This document shows, one piece after another, positions 8,506 to 15,722 of a stretch of 32,291 nt of DNA. A program made the position numbers and the translations under genes. Below the pieces are notes generated by a model. That model was not told where the DNA came from. It made no database searches and saw only the letters and a program-made list of their open reading frames with translations. Each line of letters opens with the position of its first letter. Position 1 is the first letter of the stretch. Origin of the DNA: Deltaproteobacteria bacterium (GTDB lineage Bacteria; Myxococcota_A; UBA796; GCA-2862545); the NCBI GenBank assembly GCA_007693595.1, contig REDI01000013.1:1-32291 (forward strand). Reading direction: 5' to 3'.

Positions 8506-9906
8506 ATGATCGCCTTGATGGCCCTCGCCTTCGCCAGCCCGCCCGACGCCGAAGCCCTCGACGCCTTCCTGCGCAGCCACGCGGAATCCGGCACCTTCGT
8601 CGGCGCGGCCCGGGTCGAGGCAGGGGGCGAGGTCCTGCTCGATGCGACCTACGGCGACGTAGCTGACCGCGCCGTCTGTCGTATCGGATCGGTCAGCAAG
8701 AGCTTCACCGCGGCCGCGCTGATGGCGCTGGTCGGCAAGGGGCTTGTCGAGCTCGACGATCCGGTCCAGCGCTACGTCCCGGAGCTGCGCGACCGCCTCG
8801 ACGGCGAGGGGCCGACCCTGCGCCACCTCCTCCAGCACCGGGGCGGGCTCTCCGAGCCGATGGTCAACCCGTGGATGGCGCCACCTCCCGACTTTCAGGC
8901 TTACCTCGCCGTCGTCGGGCCACAGGTCGAGGTCGAGGCCGCCCCCGGCGCGCGCATGCGGTACAGCAACTTCGGCTACACCCTGCTCGCACGGGTCGTG
9001 GCGGTGGTCGGCCAGGGCACCTACGAGGAGGTCCTCCGGCGCGAGATCCTCGACCCCCTCGATCTGGCCGACACCGGCCTGAACCCCGATGAGGCCCGGC
9101 TTATCCGAGGCCGGCTCGCCTCTCCCCTCGGCCTGATCGACGCCCAGGCAGCGCTGCCCAGGGTCATCGCCTACGACTACCGCTGGCCCTACGCCGGCGA
9201 CGGAGGCCTCTCCTCCACGACCGCCGATCTCGCCGCCTTTGCGCGTGGTCTGCGCGAGCCCGGCCTGCTGTCCGACGAGGTGCGCGCGACCATGCTCACC
9301 CCCCACCCCGACGACCCGACGGCACTCGGCTTTATTCGCCGCGATCATCACGCCTGGCATAACGGGGCGCTGGTCCCGCTCGGGATCTACGCCTACCTCC
9401 GCTGGTCTCCGGACGACGACGTGGTGGTCGCCCTGTGCGGCTCGCCGACCATCACCGATGTCTCCGTCGAGTGGGGCCCCGCCGCGGAGTCGGTGCTCGC
9501 GGGGGAGCCATCGGATCTCCGAGTCTCCGCCTCCCCCTTCGGGTGGATCGCGGCCGCCTCGGTGCTTCGGCTCTCCTGGCTCGTCGGGCTGCTCGGGATC
9601 GGGCTCGCAGGTGCCGTCGGAGGCCGACGCTCGACCCGGATCAGCGCCATGGTCGGCGGGGCCGGCGTCTCCTTGCTCGGGCTCGGCTTGGTGGGGCCGT
9701 GGCATGGGGTCGTCGGCGCCGTCCTCGCGATCGCCCTCGGGGGAGGGCGCTGGGCGGTTCAACGACCGACGGAGTGGGGCCGTTGGGGCTGGAACGGCCT
9801 GTTCGCGGCGGTGCCGATCCTGCTCGCGGCCGGGGTGCTAACCGTCTTGCTGGCGTTGATGGATGGATATGTCGAGAACATCTGGTCTTTGGGGGTGGGG
9901 TCTTAA
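8506..9906 (+). CDS. Class C beta-lactamase-fold serine hydrolase with C-terminal membrane domain
   Basis: This 466-residue protein has a very short N-terminal hydrophobic signal and a serine beta-lactamase/penicillin-binding fold at about 12-330. The SxxK motif is SVSK (62-65), YxN is YSN (153-155) and the third motif is HNG (285-287), as in the AmpC/esterase EstB group (COG1680). From about residue 340 three to four hydrophobic helices follow, the last ending near residue 455. The arrangement suggests a periplasmic hydrolase anchored by its C-terminus; substrates could be peptides, esters or D-amino acid compounds. A GGAG precedes the ATG. Its last 103 bases (from about 9804) lie in a direct repeat seen again at 11485. 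Confidence 0.85.
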   Translation: MIALMALAFASPPDAEALDAFLRSHAESGTFVGAARVEAGGEVLLDATYGDVADRAVCRIGSVSKSFTAAALMALVGKGLVELDDPVQRYVPELRDRLDGEGPTLRHLLQHRGGLSEPMVNPWMAPPPDFQAYLAVVGPQVEVEAAPGARMRYSNFGYTLLARVVAVVGQGTYEEVLRREILDPLDLADTGLNPDEARLIRGRLASPLGLIDAQAALPRVIAYDYRWPYAGDGGLSSTTADLAAFARGLREPGLLSDEVRATMLTPHPDDPTALGFIRRDHHAWHNGALVPLGIYAYLRWSPDDDVVVALCGSPTITDVSVEWGPAAESVLAGEPSDLRVSASPFGWIAAASVLRLSWLVGLLGIGLAGAVGGRRSTRISAMVGGAGVSLLGLGLVGPWHGVVGAVLAIALGGGRWAVQRPTEWGRWGWNGLFAAVPILLAAGVLTVLLALMDGYVENIWSLGVGS

Positions 9907-10044
9907 CCCTCGGGGCCTCGCAAGGGTTCTGGTTCGCGTTCGCGTCGCACGTCCTTTAATCTGTTCGTCGAAAAACAAGCGAGGCTCCTGTAGTTGACTT
10001 GTCGAGTTGGATCGGGACGTGCAAGGTACACATCCCTTCCGGGT
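9804..10044. repeat. Direct repeat copy A flanking the HTH/nucleotidyltransferase insertion
   Basis: About 241 bp recur at 11485-11752 in the same orientation. Copy A covers the 3' end of the beta-lactamase-fold gene, the intergenic region and a dead 5' fragment of the gene that is intact at 11698. In the fragment the GTG-GTG start region has become GTA-GTT and the frame stops soon after 10044. Copies differ at scattered bases and in the number of GTTCGC hexamers (short here). Confidence 0.85.
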
Positions 10045-10142
10045 CATGACTTGCCTTCCAAGGCCGGCCATCGGTCCGACGGTTCGGGAACCCGGCTCGC
10101 AGGGTCCTACCGTCTTCCCAAGGGTGCAGTCCGTCGACGCTG

Positions 10143-10841
10143 CTACAGGTTCGGCCAAGCGAAGGCGAGCCAATGCAGGCGCTCGAACACGGTCAGGACC
10201 CGGTCTTCGCGATCCGCACCACGCGTGACCGTTCCCTCGATCTCGTCGCGGAGCTGCGGGCGCCGGATGGCGGCCTCGGCCCACGCGGCGACGGCTAGGA
10301 CCGCGGCTCGAGGCGTGTCCGCGAGCCAAGGTTGCAGCTGGGGATTCGACTCTAGGATCAACACGATATCTTCGAAGTCCGGGCTCTCATACCAATATCG
10401 CCCACCCCGCTGCTGGAGCGCGGCGACCTTCGCGGCGAGGAACCGGCCCGGGCTGAGGACTGGGATCACGCGTCCGCTAGGTAGGCTGTGCCGGCGGATA
10501 CCTGCGCCGGTTGGCCTTGCCCACCGATCGTCGGGATGATCTGTGCGGATGTCGACGATGTCGTAGACCCGGTCTTCCTTGAACCACCGACACCGCGGCC
10601 CCTGGCTGATGAGGTCCTGGTGAAAGCCATTCGCTCGCAGTCGGCCTTCTAGGGCGGTGAATTCGCCGTAGGATGCCTCGACCATGACATCCACGTCTCG
10701 GGTCTCGCGGAGGACCGCGCCTGCCTGCTCATCGACATAGAGCGGCATGGTCGCCCCGCCGACGAAGACCATCGGCAGATCCACGAACTCGAGGTCCATG
10801 GCCGCTTGGTCTAAGCGATCGAGAAGTTCCTTGCGGCTCAC
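10143..10841 (-). CDS. AbiEii-like nucleotidyltransferase (putative toxin of a TA/abortive-infection pair)
   Basis: This 232-residue protein has the minimal nucleotidyltransferase signature of DNA polymerase beta-like enzymes: FVGGATMPLY (Gly28-Gly29) followed by TRDVDVMVE with Asp49 and Asp51. Size and pattern match the AbiEii/AbiGii (DUF1814-type) toxin superfamily, some members of which inactivate tRNA or protein targets by adding nucleotides. It overlaps the upstream HTH gene by 4 bases, as in type IV-style pairs. The pair lies between two direct repeats and appears inserted. The target is not predictable from sequence. Confidence 0.7.
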   Translation of the reverse strand: MSRKELLDRLDQAAMDLEFVDLPMVFVGGATMPLYVDEQAGAVLRETRDVDVMVEASYGEFTALEGRLRANGFHQDLISQGPRCRWFKEDRVYDIVDIRTDHPDDRWARPTGAGIRRHSLPSGRVIPVLSPGRFLAAKVAALQQRGGRYWYESPDFEDIVLILESNPQLQPWLADTPRAAVLAVAAWAEAAIRRPQLRDEIEGTVTRGADREDRVLTVFERLHWLAFAWPNL

Positions 10842-11392
10842 CGTGCCGCCAACGCGTCGCGTTGTCGCGCGAGCCAGTCAAGGTCGCGCCCTGGCTTGGC
10901 GAGGAGCTGCTCGAGCTCCTCAACGGCCAAGCTGCGGTCGCGTGCCCGACCGACCCGCAGCGCGTCGAGCAGCGCGAGCGCCGCGTACAAGTCCGGGTCC
11001 GCCGAGCAAGCGCCTGGGACGCAAGGGTGTAGGGGCTCGACCGCGCGGCCCTTGACCCCGCCATCAGCAGGCCAGACGAAGGGCTCCGCGAAGATCAGCC
11101 GCTCGCGCAGCGGCAGGGCTGCGTGTGCCGTAGGCATACCGAGCGCGACGGGTCCCGGCGTGGCTGGAAAGATGTGGGGAATGCCGTAGGCTGCGAACGA
11201 GACAAAGGCCAGGGACCGTAAGCTGCGGTCCGATCTGCGGTAGAGGTTGGCGGCTTCGAGGCGTCGTAACGAGGTGTGGGCTTGCGAAGGGGATATCGCC
11301 AAGCGCGCCGCGAGCCGCTGGAACGACCATGGGTCAGCCTCTGCCCAGAGGTGAGCTTTGAGCCCAACGACGATGTCTAGCGGATGAAGCAT
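10838..11392 (-). CDS. Winged-helix HTH protein, putative antitoxin/regulator of the nucleotidyltransferase
   Basis: This 184-residue protein has a helix-turn-helix at about 22-52 (FQRLAARLAISPSQ, then SLRRLEAANLY), the MarR-like recognition pattern. The rest is a mixed domain ending in a helical, charged tail. It is the first gene of a two-gene unit with a 4-base overlap, so it most likely represses its own operon and may neutralise the toxin. The only AT-rich stretch upstream, TTAGTATAAG, ends a few bases before the ATG, and no ribosome site is evident; a leaderless mRNA is possible. HTH + DUF1814-like pairs are recurrent in bacterial defence regions, but this exact HTH family I cannot name. 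Confidence 0.6.
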   Translation of the reverse strand: MLHPLDIVVGLKAHLWAEADPWSFQRLAARLAISPSQAHTSLRRLEAANLYRRSDRSLRSLAFVSFAAYGIPHIFPATPGPVALGMPTAHAALPLRERLIFAEPFVWPADGGVKGRAVEPLHPCVPGACSADPDLYAALALLDALRVGRARDRSLAVEELEQLLAKPGRDLDWLARQRDALAAR

Positions 11393-11484
11393 GTCTTATA
11401 CTAAGATCTGAAATGGTCGCCGACAAGGGCATCTCTGCGCGAGGTCCGCCCCACGGGCGAGCTCGACCTGCGGATCGCCTCGAC

Positions 11485-11752
11485 CGCGGCGGTGCCGATC
11501 CTGCTCGCGGCCGGGGCGCTGACCGTCTTGCTGGCGTTGATGGATGGATATGTCGAGAATATCTGGTCTTTGGGGGTGGGCCCCTAACCCTCGGAGCCTC
11601 GCAAGGGTTCTGGTTTGCGTTCGCGTTCGCGTTCGCGTTCGCTTACGCGTCGCACGTCCTCTCCTCTGTTCGTCGAAAAAAAACAAGCGAGGCTCCTGTG
11701 GTGGACTTGTCGAGTTGGATCGGGACGTACAAGGTACACATCCCTTCCGGGT
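11485..11752. repeat. Direct repeat copy B with expanded GTTCGC hexamers
   Basis: This is homologous to 9804-10044, in the same orientation. Copy B contains a 3' fragment of a beta-lactamase-fold gene (reading VPILLAAGALTVLLALMDGY) but its upstream sequence differs from the real gene at 8506. It then holds the intergenic region with extra GTTCGC units near 11610-11645 and the intact 5' end of the gene at 11698. The 305 bases 11393-11697 hold no complete gene. Confidence 0.85.
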
Positions 11753-12834
11753 TTTTCTTTCAGGTCGAGGCCATCCACGAGGGTCCAGATGGCCAGGTGC
11801 TGTCCTTGAACAATAGATTTCGGCATCTCATGCTCCCGGTGCAGTCCATGGATGACCTGCGAGATCCTGCCGATGCCGAGGAAGCCAGTCGTCAGATTGA
11901 GAGGATGAAGGCGTTGGCACCGTATACCGGCGAGCACCGGCGACTGGCCGTTCGTCTGGCCTTGGAGGGTACCCTGGACCAGCAGCTGGCCTCGATCGGC
12001 ACGATGCTGGACTGGTGGTCGACCGTCCCGCCTCATGAAGAGCGCGCTGAGCAACTCGACACCGATCCGGACTGGTCCGCCGCGACCTCGTCCCTCTTGC
12101 GACTGGGGATCTCCCGCTTCGCAGAGTGGGGCCATGCCCTGGGCCTGTCCCTTGCGTCGCTCGAACTCATGGAGCACTTCACGAAGGTCCGAGCCCAGGG
12201 TAGCCGTTCGGAGGTGGTGCCGGCGCCTGATCCTCCTCCGCAGCCCGACGCGCTGTGCGACCTGCCGCAGGAGGACGGTTCGGGCATCCTGGGAGAGATC
12301 ACCCTCGATGGCCCCCTTGTGGTTGGCGATGCGCTGTGGGTGAACGAGCCGGTCGACGATGTCAAGGTCCCCGTGTCACGGTCCCTGTGGACCGTAGCCG
12401 CCGTCGCGGTGCCCGATCCCGAATATCCAGATACGATGGTGAATGGGCGTATCGTGGCTGGTGTATTGGTCTCCTGGGTCCTTCTGGTGCGTGGCCCAGC
12501 GGCCCGTGTGGAGCTGGCCGAGTGGCCGCGGTCGTGGGTGGACCGCATCCGAGGATGGCTGGGTTCCAAGCCAACGGCGACCCTCACCGTTCGTGTAGAC
12601 GATCGAGAGCCCCTACCGCTCGAGCGGGTTGGCGCTGCTCGTGTCGAGTCCGGTCTGCTGGCGGTGGTTGGGTGTCCACCCGATACCGCAGAGCGTTCGA
12701 TCTTCTTTGCCCCCGACGCCGCGCTCGCCCTGTGGCCATGGGGCGTTCACTTCCGAACCGGGGGTGATGGTTGGTTCGATGTCTACACCGCTACCGCCGA
12801 GGGGGAGGTCCAGGTCGTGGCTTGCAGGTTCTGA
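11698..12834 (+). CDS. Hypothetical protein, unknown function
   Basis: This protein of about 378 residues starts at a GTG (11698 or 11701) with a GAGG a few bases upstream. The frame is open further 5' but that part is repeat sequence and antisense-like. There is no signal peptide. The N-terminal half is helical and charged; a Pro-rich hinge (PAPDPPPQPD, near residues 177-186) leads to a beta-rich C-terminal half ending in a tryptophan/aromatic block (WPWGVHF, GDGWFDVYTATAEG). This layout is reminiscent of small immunity or SMI/DUF-type proteins, but no family is recognised. A dead duplicate of its first 19 codons is at 9989-10044. Confidence 0.65.
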   Translation: MVDLSSWIGTYKVHIPSGFFFQVEAIHEGPDGQVLSLNNRFRHLMLPVQSMDDLRDPADAEEASRQIERMKALAPYTGEHRRLAVRLALEGTLDQQLASIGTMLDWWSTVPPHEERAEQLDTDPDWSAATSSLLRLGISRFAEWGHALGLSLASLELMEHFTKVRAQGSRSEVVPAPDPPPQPDALCDLPQEDGSGILGEITLDGPLVVGDALWVNEPVDDVKVPVSRSLWTVAAVAVPDPEYPDTMVNGRIVAGVLVSWVLLVRGPAARVELAEWPRSWVDRIRGWLGSKPTATLTVRVDDREPLPLERVGAARVESGLLAVVGCPPDTAERSIFFAPDAALALWPWGVHFRTGGDGWFDVYTATAEGEVQVVACRF

Positions 12835-12889
12835 GTCCGTTTCGAACCTTCGTGACCGCGCGTGAGTGACCCGCCAGGGCCGCTGCTGC

Positions 12890-12939
12890 TTGACACTCCA
12901 TCCTTCCCGTGATGACGAATGTAATAACAGGAGGCCGCC
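12890..12939 (+). promoter_or_regulatory. Possible -35 element and strong ribosome site of the AbrB gene
   Basis: A perfect TTGACA at 12890-12895 precedes an AT-rich TGTAATAA (12920-12927), unusual in this GC-rich sequence, and an AGGAGG directly before the ATG at 12940. The spacing between the two boxes is about 24 bases, too long for a standard sigma-70 promoter, so only the ribosome site is certain. Confidence 0.35.
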
Positions 12940-13167
12940 ATGACCAAGGAGACCACGATCCGCGCCATCGGTAACTCGGCTGGCACCACGATTCCAAAGG
13001 CGATGTTGGAGCGGTATCGGCTGGCAGAGGGGGATCGCATCCACCTCGTCGAGACAGACGAGGGGATCCTCATCACGCCCTTCGATCCTGACTTCGCTGA
13101 AGCCATGACCCTCTACGACGAAGGCGCCAAGCAATACCGCAACGCCATGCGTGAGCTTGCCAAGTGA
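12940..13167 (+). CDS. AbrB/MazE-family antitoxin
   Basis: This 75-residue protein begins with the swapped-hairpin AbrB DNA-binding fold (IRAIGNSAGTTIPKAML, residues 7-23, then EGDRIHLV). The C-terminal 25 residues are acidic-helical and would contact a toxin. It overlaps the following toxin-like frame by four bases (ATGA at 13164-13167), the normal layout of an AbrB + Doc TA operon. An AGGAGG lies seven bases before the ATG. Because the downstream Doc frame is broken, this antitoxin is probably an orphan that could still bind DNA. Confidence 0.85.
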   Translation: MTKETTIRAIGNSAGTTIPKAMLERYRLAEGDRIHLVETDEGILITPFDPDFAEAMTLYDEGAKQYRNAMRELAK

Positions 13168-13340
13168 AGGAGCCGCGGTGGCTCAGTGCCAACTTGATCC
13201 TGGCGATTCACGCCAGTCAGGTTCAGGAGCATGGCGGCTCACATGGGGTCAGAGATCGAGGTCTACTCGAATCGGCGCTGGTCCGGCCCAGGAGTCGGTT
13301 CCGCGACGAGACGGACGCCGATCTCTTCGCTGTGACGGTT
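13164..13340 (+). pseudogene. doc: Doc (Fic-family death-on-curing) toxin, 3'-truncated
   Basis: The first ~58 codons read as Doc: EPRWLSANLILAIHASQV, then HGGSHGVRDRGLLESALVRP and a DETDADLFA segment. Doc proteins then continue to the Fic motif HxFx(D/N)GNK that carries the catalytic histidine. Here similarity stops near codon 58-60 and the frame turns into Thr/Arg/Pro-rich sequence with no Fic motif. A normal Doc has about 125 residues, so more than half, including the active site, is missing. The toxin is predicted inactive. Confidence 0.7.
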
Positions 13341-13572
13341 GCGACTGGCGCGGTGGCTTTGAAGACCGCGACGCCTGGGACTGGGGCGACGACTCCGACT
13401 CAGATACCCACGACGACAGCGAGGTGGCCCCGATCGATAGCGCCGCCCTCGACCCCTCCCAGGCGGCCCCGGGCGAGACCCTGGCGGCGCGGCGGCTCCT
13501 CGACGGCGACATCCACGCCAGCGAGGTCGCCTCGGTCCGGCCGATCTTGGACCCTCCCCGGATCGGTCTCGC
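13341..13572 (+). other. Chimeric remnant region between truncated doc and the S41 protease gene
   Basis: In the second frame this segment reads as a plausible acidic protein fragment (DAWDWGDDSDSDTHDDSE, then AALDPSQAAPGETLAARRLL) with no start and no stop before it runs antisense into the protease gene. It looks like an internal piece of another secreted protein joined to the broken doc. No intact gene is present. Confidence 0.35.
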
Positions 13573-14586
13573 TCAGCGGAGCAGGCGGAGCCCGTGCTCG
13601 AGGATCGTGTCGATGCCGTCGCGCTCGTCTTCGGCGTCGAGGTGGACCTGTTCCTCGACCGGCACCCCGAGCTCGAGGTGCTCTTCGTCGTTGTTGATCG
13701 CTTGGGTCGACGAGAAGCGGTAGATCCACCCATTGGGGAGCTCGCCGTAGGCCGGCGTGCCTCCACCCCCTCCAGTGGGGCTGCCAATCAGGGTGACATT
13801 AGGGTTCTGTCGCATCATCTCGGCGAAGTAAGTGGTGGTGCTGTAGGAAGCCCGATCGGTCAAGACCACCACCGGCCCGTCGAATCGGGGCCCTGAGCGC
13901 GCGCGCACCTCGAGGTCGGTCCAGGATGAGAAACAGTCCTCACAAGGGCCGTTCTTGATGCGCACCTGCCCGTAGACGTAGTCCTCATCGGTCAAGGCGC
14001 CCGCGAGGCGGGTCGCGTTGTCGAGCGAGCCCCCGCCGTTGCTCCGGACATCGATGATCATCCCTCGCTTACCCTCGGCGCGCGCCATGAGGGCGTCGAC
14101 CTGGGCCGGGGTGATCCCATCGGCGAAGGAGCGATAGTTTAGGTACAAGATATCATCGAGGATCTGACTGCGCACCGGCCCGGTGATCCAGAAGTCTCGC
14201 CCCAGGTAGTGCCGATCGATGAGCCCCTGGCTGTAATCAAGCGGGTAGTCCTGAAAGAAGTCCCAGTTTCGGCTGCGATTGAAGGCGCTCGAGAGGTTGA
14301 CGTGCCCGTCTTCGAGCTCGAAGAGCAGGTCGGCTAGGACCTCGAACAGCGCTTCCTCGTCCATATCGTCGGTGATGAGGGGGCGGTACGCCTCGCCCAC
14401 TTCATGCCAGTCGATCGCTTTGAGCTCGAAGTAGGAGTAGCGCTCATGGAGGTCGGTCCAGAGGAACTCGAAGTTCTCGGTGGGCTCCTGCGGCGCATCG
14501 CGGCCGAGCAGCACCCGCTCGCACGCGGCGAGCCCAGCCAGCAGTACCAGACTGGTCGTGACGATGCACCGAGGACTCCGGCTCAT
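13573..14586 (-). CDS. S41-family (C-terminal/tricorn-like) protease lipoprotein
   Basis: This 337-residue protein has a lipoprotein signal with LAAC (Cys22). An N-terminal helical cap is at about 35-100 (FEFLWTDLHERYSYF, DGHVNL at 93-98). The S41 core has IIDVRSNGGG (177-186), the nucleophile region DRASYSTTTYFAEM (candidate Ser249), IGSPTGGGGGTPA (267-279) and ELGVPVEEQV (305-314). The GSPTGGG segment lacks the Lys of classical CtpA and resembles the subgroup of S41 enzymes common in secreted hydrolases. It would act in the periplasm. It overlaps the upstream beta-barrel gene by 4 bases, so the two are coupled. Confidence 0.85.
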   Translation of the reverse strand: MSRSPRCIVTTSLVLLAGLAACERVLLGRDAPQEPTENFEFLWTDLHERYSYFELKAIDWHEVGEAYRPLITDDMDEEALFEVLADLLFELEDGHVNLSSAFNRSRNWDFFQDYPLDYSQGLIDRHYLGRDFWITGPVRSQILDDILYLNYRSFADGITPAQVDALMARAEGKRGMIIDVRSNGGGSLDNATRLAGALTDEDYVYGQVRIKNGPCEDCFSSWTDLEVRARSGPRFDGPVVVLTDRASYSTTTYFAEMMRQNPNVTLIGSPTGGGGGTPAYGELPNGWIYRFSSTQAINNDEEHLELGVPVEEQVHLDAEDERDGIDTILEHGLRLLR

Positions 14587-15404
14587 AGATCGACCCTCAG
14601 CGAGAGGAGGAGGTGCCCTTGGCTTCGTCGTGAGGGGTGGACGTGCCTGAGGGCCACGAGGTCGTAGTTGTACGAGACGACCAGGCTGGAGCTGGGTCGC
14701 CAGCTCCACTCGAGCTCCGGTCGAAGCCCCAGGCTGATCGCTGAGCCGGGGTGAAAGAGAAAGGAGGACCCGAGTAGCGAGCCTACGAAGCCACCAGGCT
14801 CGTATCCGAACCCCCTGGGCAGTGAGGAGACGTAGCCGGAGGGAAGGTAGAAGCCCAAGAGTTGGATGTGGCCGAGCGCGTTGAACGAGAAGGTTTGCCC
14901 GAAGACGGCGAAGTCGTGGTCGAACGTGGCGGCGGGGCCGAAGGAGGTGAAGTAGTCCGAGCGTCCCGTGAAGTTGATGAACCCTTGGATATTCCTGGAG
15001 TTGAACTGGTTGTCGTTGGAGAAGCCGACGCGGAACGGGCTGTCGTCGCCGATCGGAAAGAGGTTGACGACCAAGAACCTCAGGGTGAGGGTGTCGAGGC
15101 TCCGGCCGTGGCGGTTTTGGAGCGCGCCCGACGAGAAGCCGAGGCGGAAAAGGTTCTCTCGGCCTCCTCTTCCGCGATGATAGGTCAGCTCCGCGGCGGC
15201 CAGGGGGCCGGCGAAGATCAGCGGCGAGTAGCCGCGCTCGAGCTGTGCGGCCGAGACGACCCCCCCGCCGACGGTGAGGCGATGGGACCTTGGGTCCGGT
15301 TCCTCGGCCGATGCGGGAGCGGCAAGGAGGCTGAGTGTCGAGAGGGCCCCGATCTGGAACCATCGTTCCGGGTTTCTCATCGATGTGCTGGGCTTGGCGT
15401 GCAT
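14583..15404 (-). CDS. Outer-membrane beta-barrel protein
   Basis: This 273-residue protein has a signal peptide ending ASA near residue 33. The mature part alternates short hydrophobic/aromatic strands with polar turns and has two long Gly/Phe-rich loops, fitting a barrel of roughly 12 strands; the last residues (LLLSLRVDL) end in a barrel-like strand. No named family is recognised. The ATG at 15404 has a GAGAGG just upstream; an ATG at 15380 lacks one. Its overlap with the S41 protease gene suggests the two cell-envelope proteins work together, e.g. barrel and processing protease. Confidence 0.7.
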   Translation of the reverse strand: MHAKPSTSMRNPERWFQIGALSTLSLLAAPASAEEPDPRSHRLTVGGGVVSAAQLERGYSPLIFAGPLAAAELTYHRGRGGRENLFRLGFSSGALQNRHGRSLDTLTLRFLVVNLFPIGDDSPFRVGFSNDNQFNSRNIQGFINFTGRSDYFTSFGPAATFDHDFAVFGQTFSFNALGHIQLLGFYLPSGYVSSLPRGFGYEPGGFVGSLLGSSFLFHPGSAISLGLRPELEWSWRPSSSLVVSYNYDLVALRHVHPSRRSQGHLLLSLRVDL

Positions 15405-15597
15405 GTGCCTCTCGGTCCTCCGGCGGGCCAGCCTCTCCCTATCGCTTTGGGGGGCGCACTCCCAGCGCTGGCCCAGGACGAGCGCGTTCCGTCCGCCCGT
15501 GCCGCGACCTGCACGGGCTCTCGGGCCCCTTGGCCCCGCGCCGACACACGGCCTCTCGCGGGACCGCCTGAGCGGCTCACCCAGGGCCGCGAGGTCG

Positions 15598-15643
15598 TCA
15601 GGGGCCCTCGGAGCCTGTAGGGTAGCCCAACCCGAGGAGCCCC
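15598..15643. other. Imperfect inverted repeat upstream of the amidohydrolase remnant
   Basis: GGGGCCCTCGG near 15601 faces CCGAGGAGCCCC near 15632. It may form a hairpin, but there is no T-tract and the right arm is also the ribosome-site-like GAGGAG of the remnant. The 240 bases 15405-15644 hold no gene. Confidence 0.3.
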
Positions 15644-15644
15644 T

Positions 15645-15722
15645 ATGCCCCCGGGCCTTCTCATCGACACCCCCATCCACCTCAACAACGACCATGAGCT
15701 AGCGAAGCGGCCCCTCAGCCAG
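15645..15722 (+). pseudogene. 5' remnant of an amidohydrolase paralogous to the gene at 6091-6945
   Basis: An ATG preceded by GAGGAG opens a frame reading MPPGLLIDTPIHLNNDHE, then LAKRP, which matches the start of the intact amidohydrolase (LLIDTHVHLNNYHE, then RRP). The first metal-binding His has changed to Pro (THVH to TPIH). Similarity ends where the tail of the second HTTM gene begins on the opposite strand at 15715. Only about 23 codons survive and they point in the opposite direction relative to the HTTM gene compared with copy 1. No product is expected. Confidence 0.75.

Noticed and set aside
8473-9762. 429-codon minus-strand frame opposite the beta-lactamase-fold gene
   Set aside because: It is low-complexity Gly/Asp/Arg sequence, antisense to a protein with all three serine-hydrolase motifs.
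11396-11686. Arg-Thr repeat protein on the minus strand (RTRTRTRT)
   Set aside because: It is a translation of the GTTCGC hexamer array and the flanking duplicated non-coding region.
12890-12927. Standard sigma-70 promoter for the AbrB gene
   Set aside because: The TTGACA is perfect but the only good -10-like box is about 24 bases away, well outside the usual 16-18.
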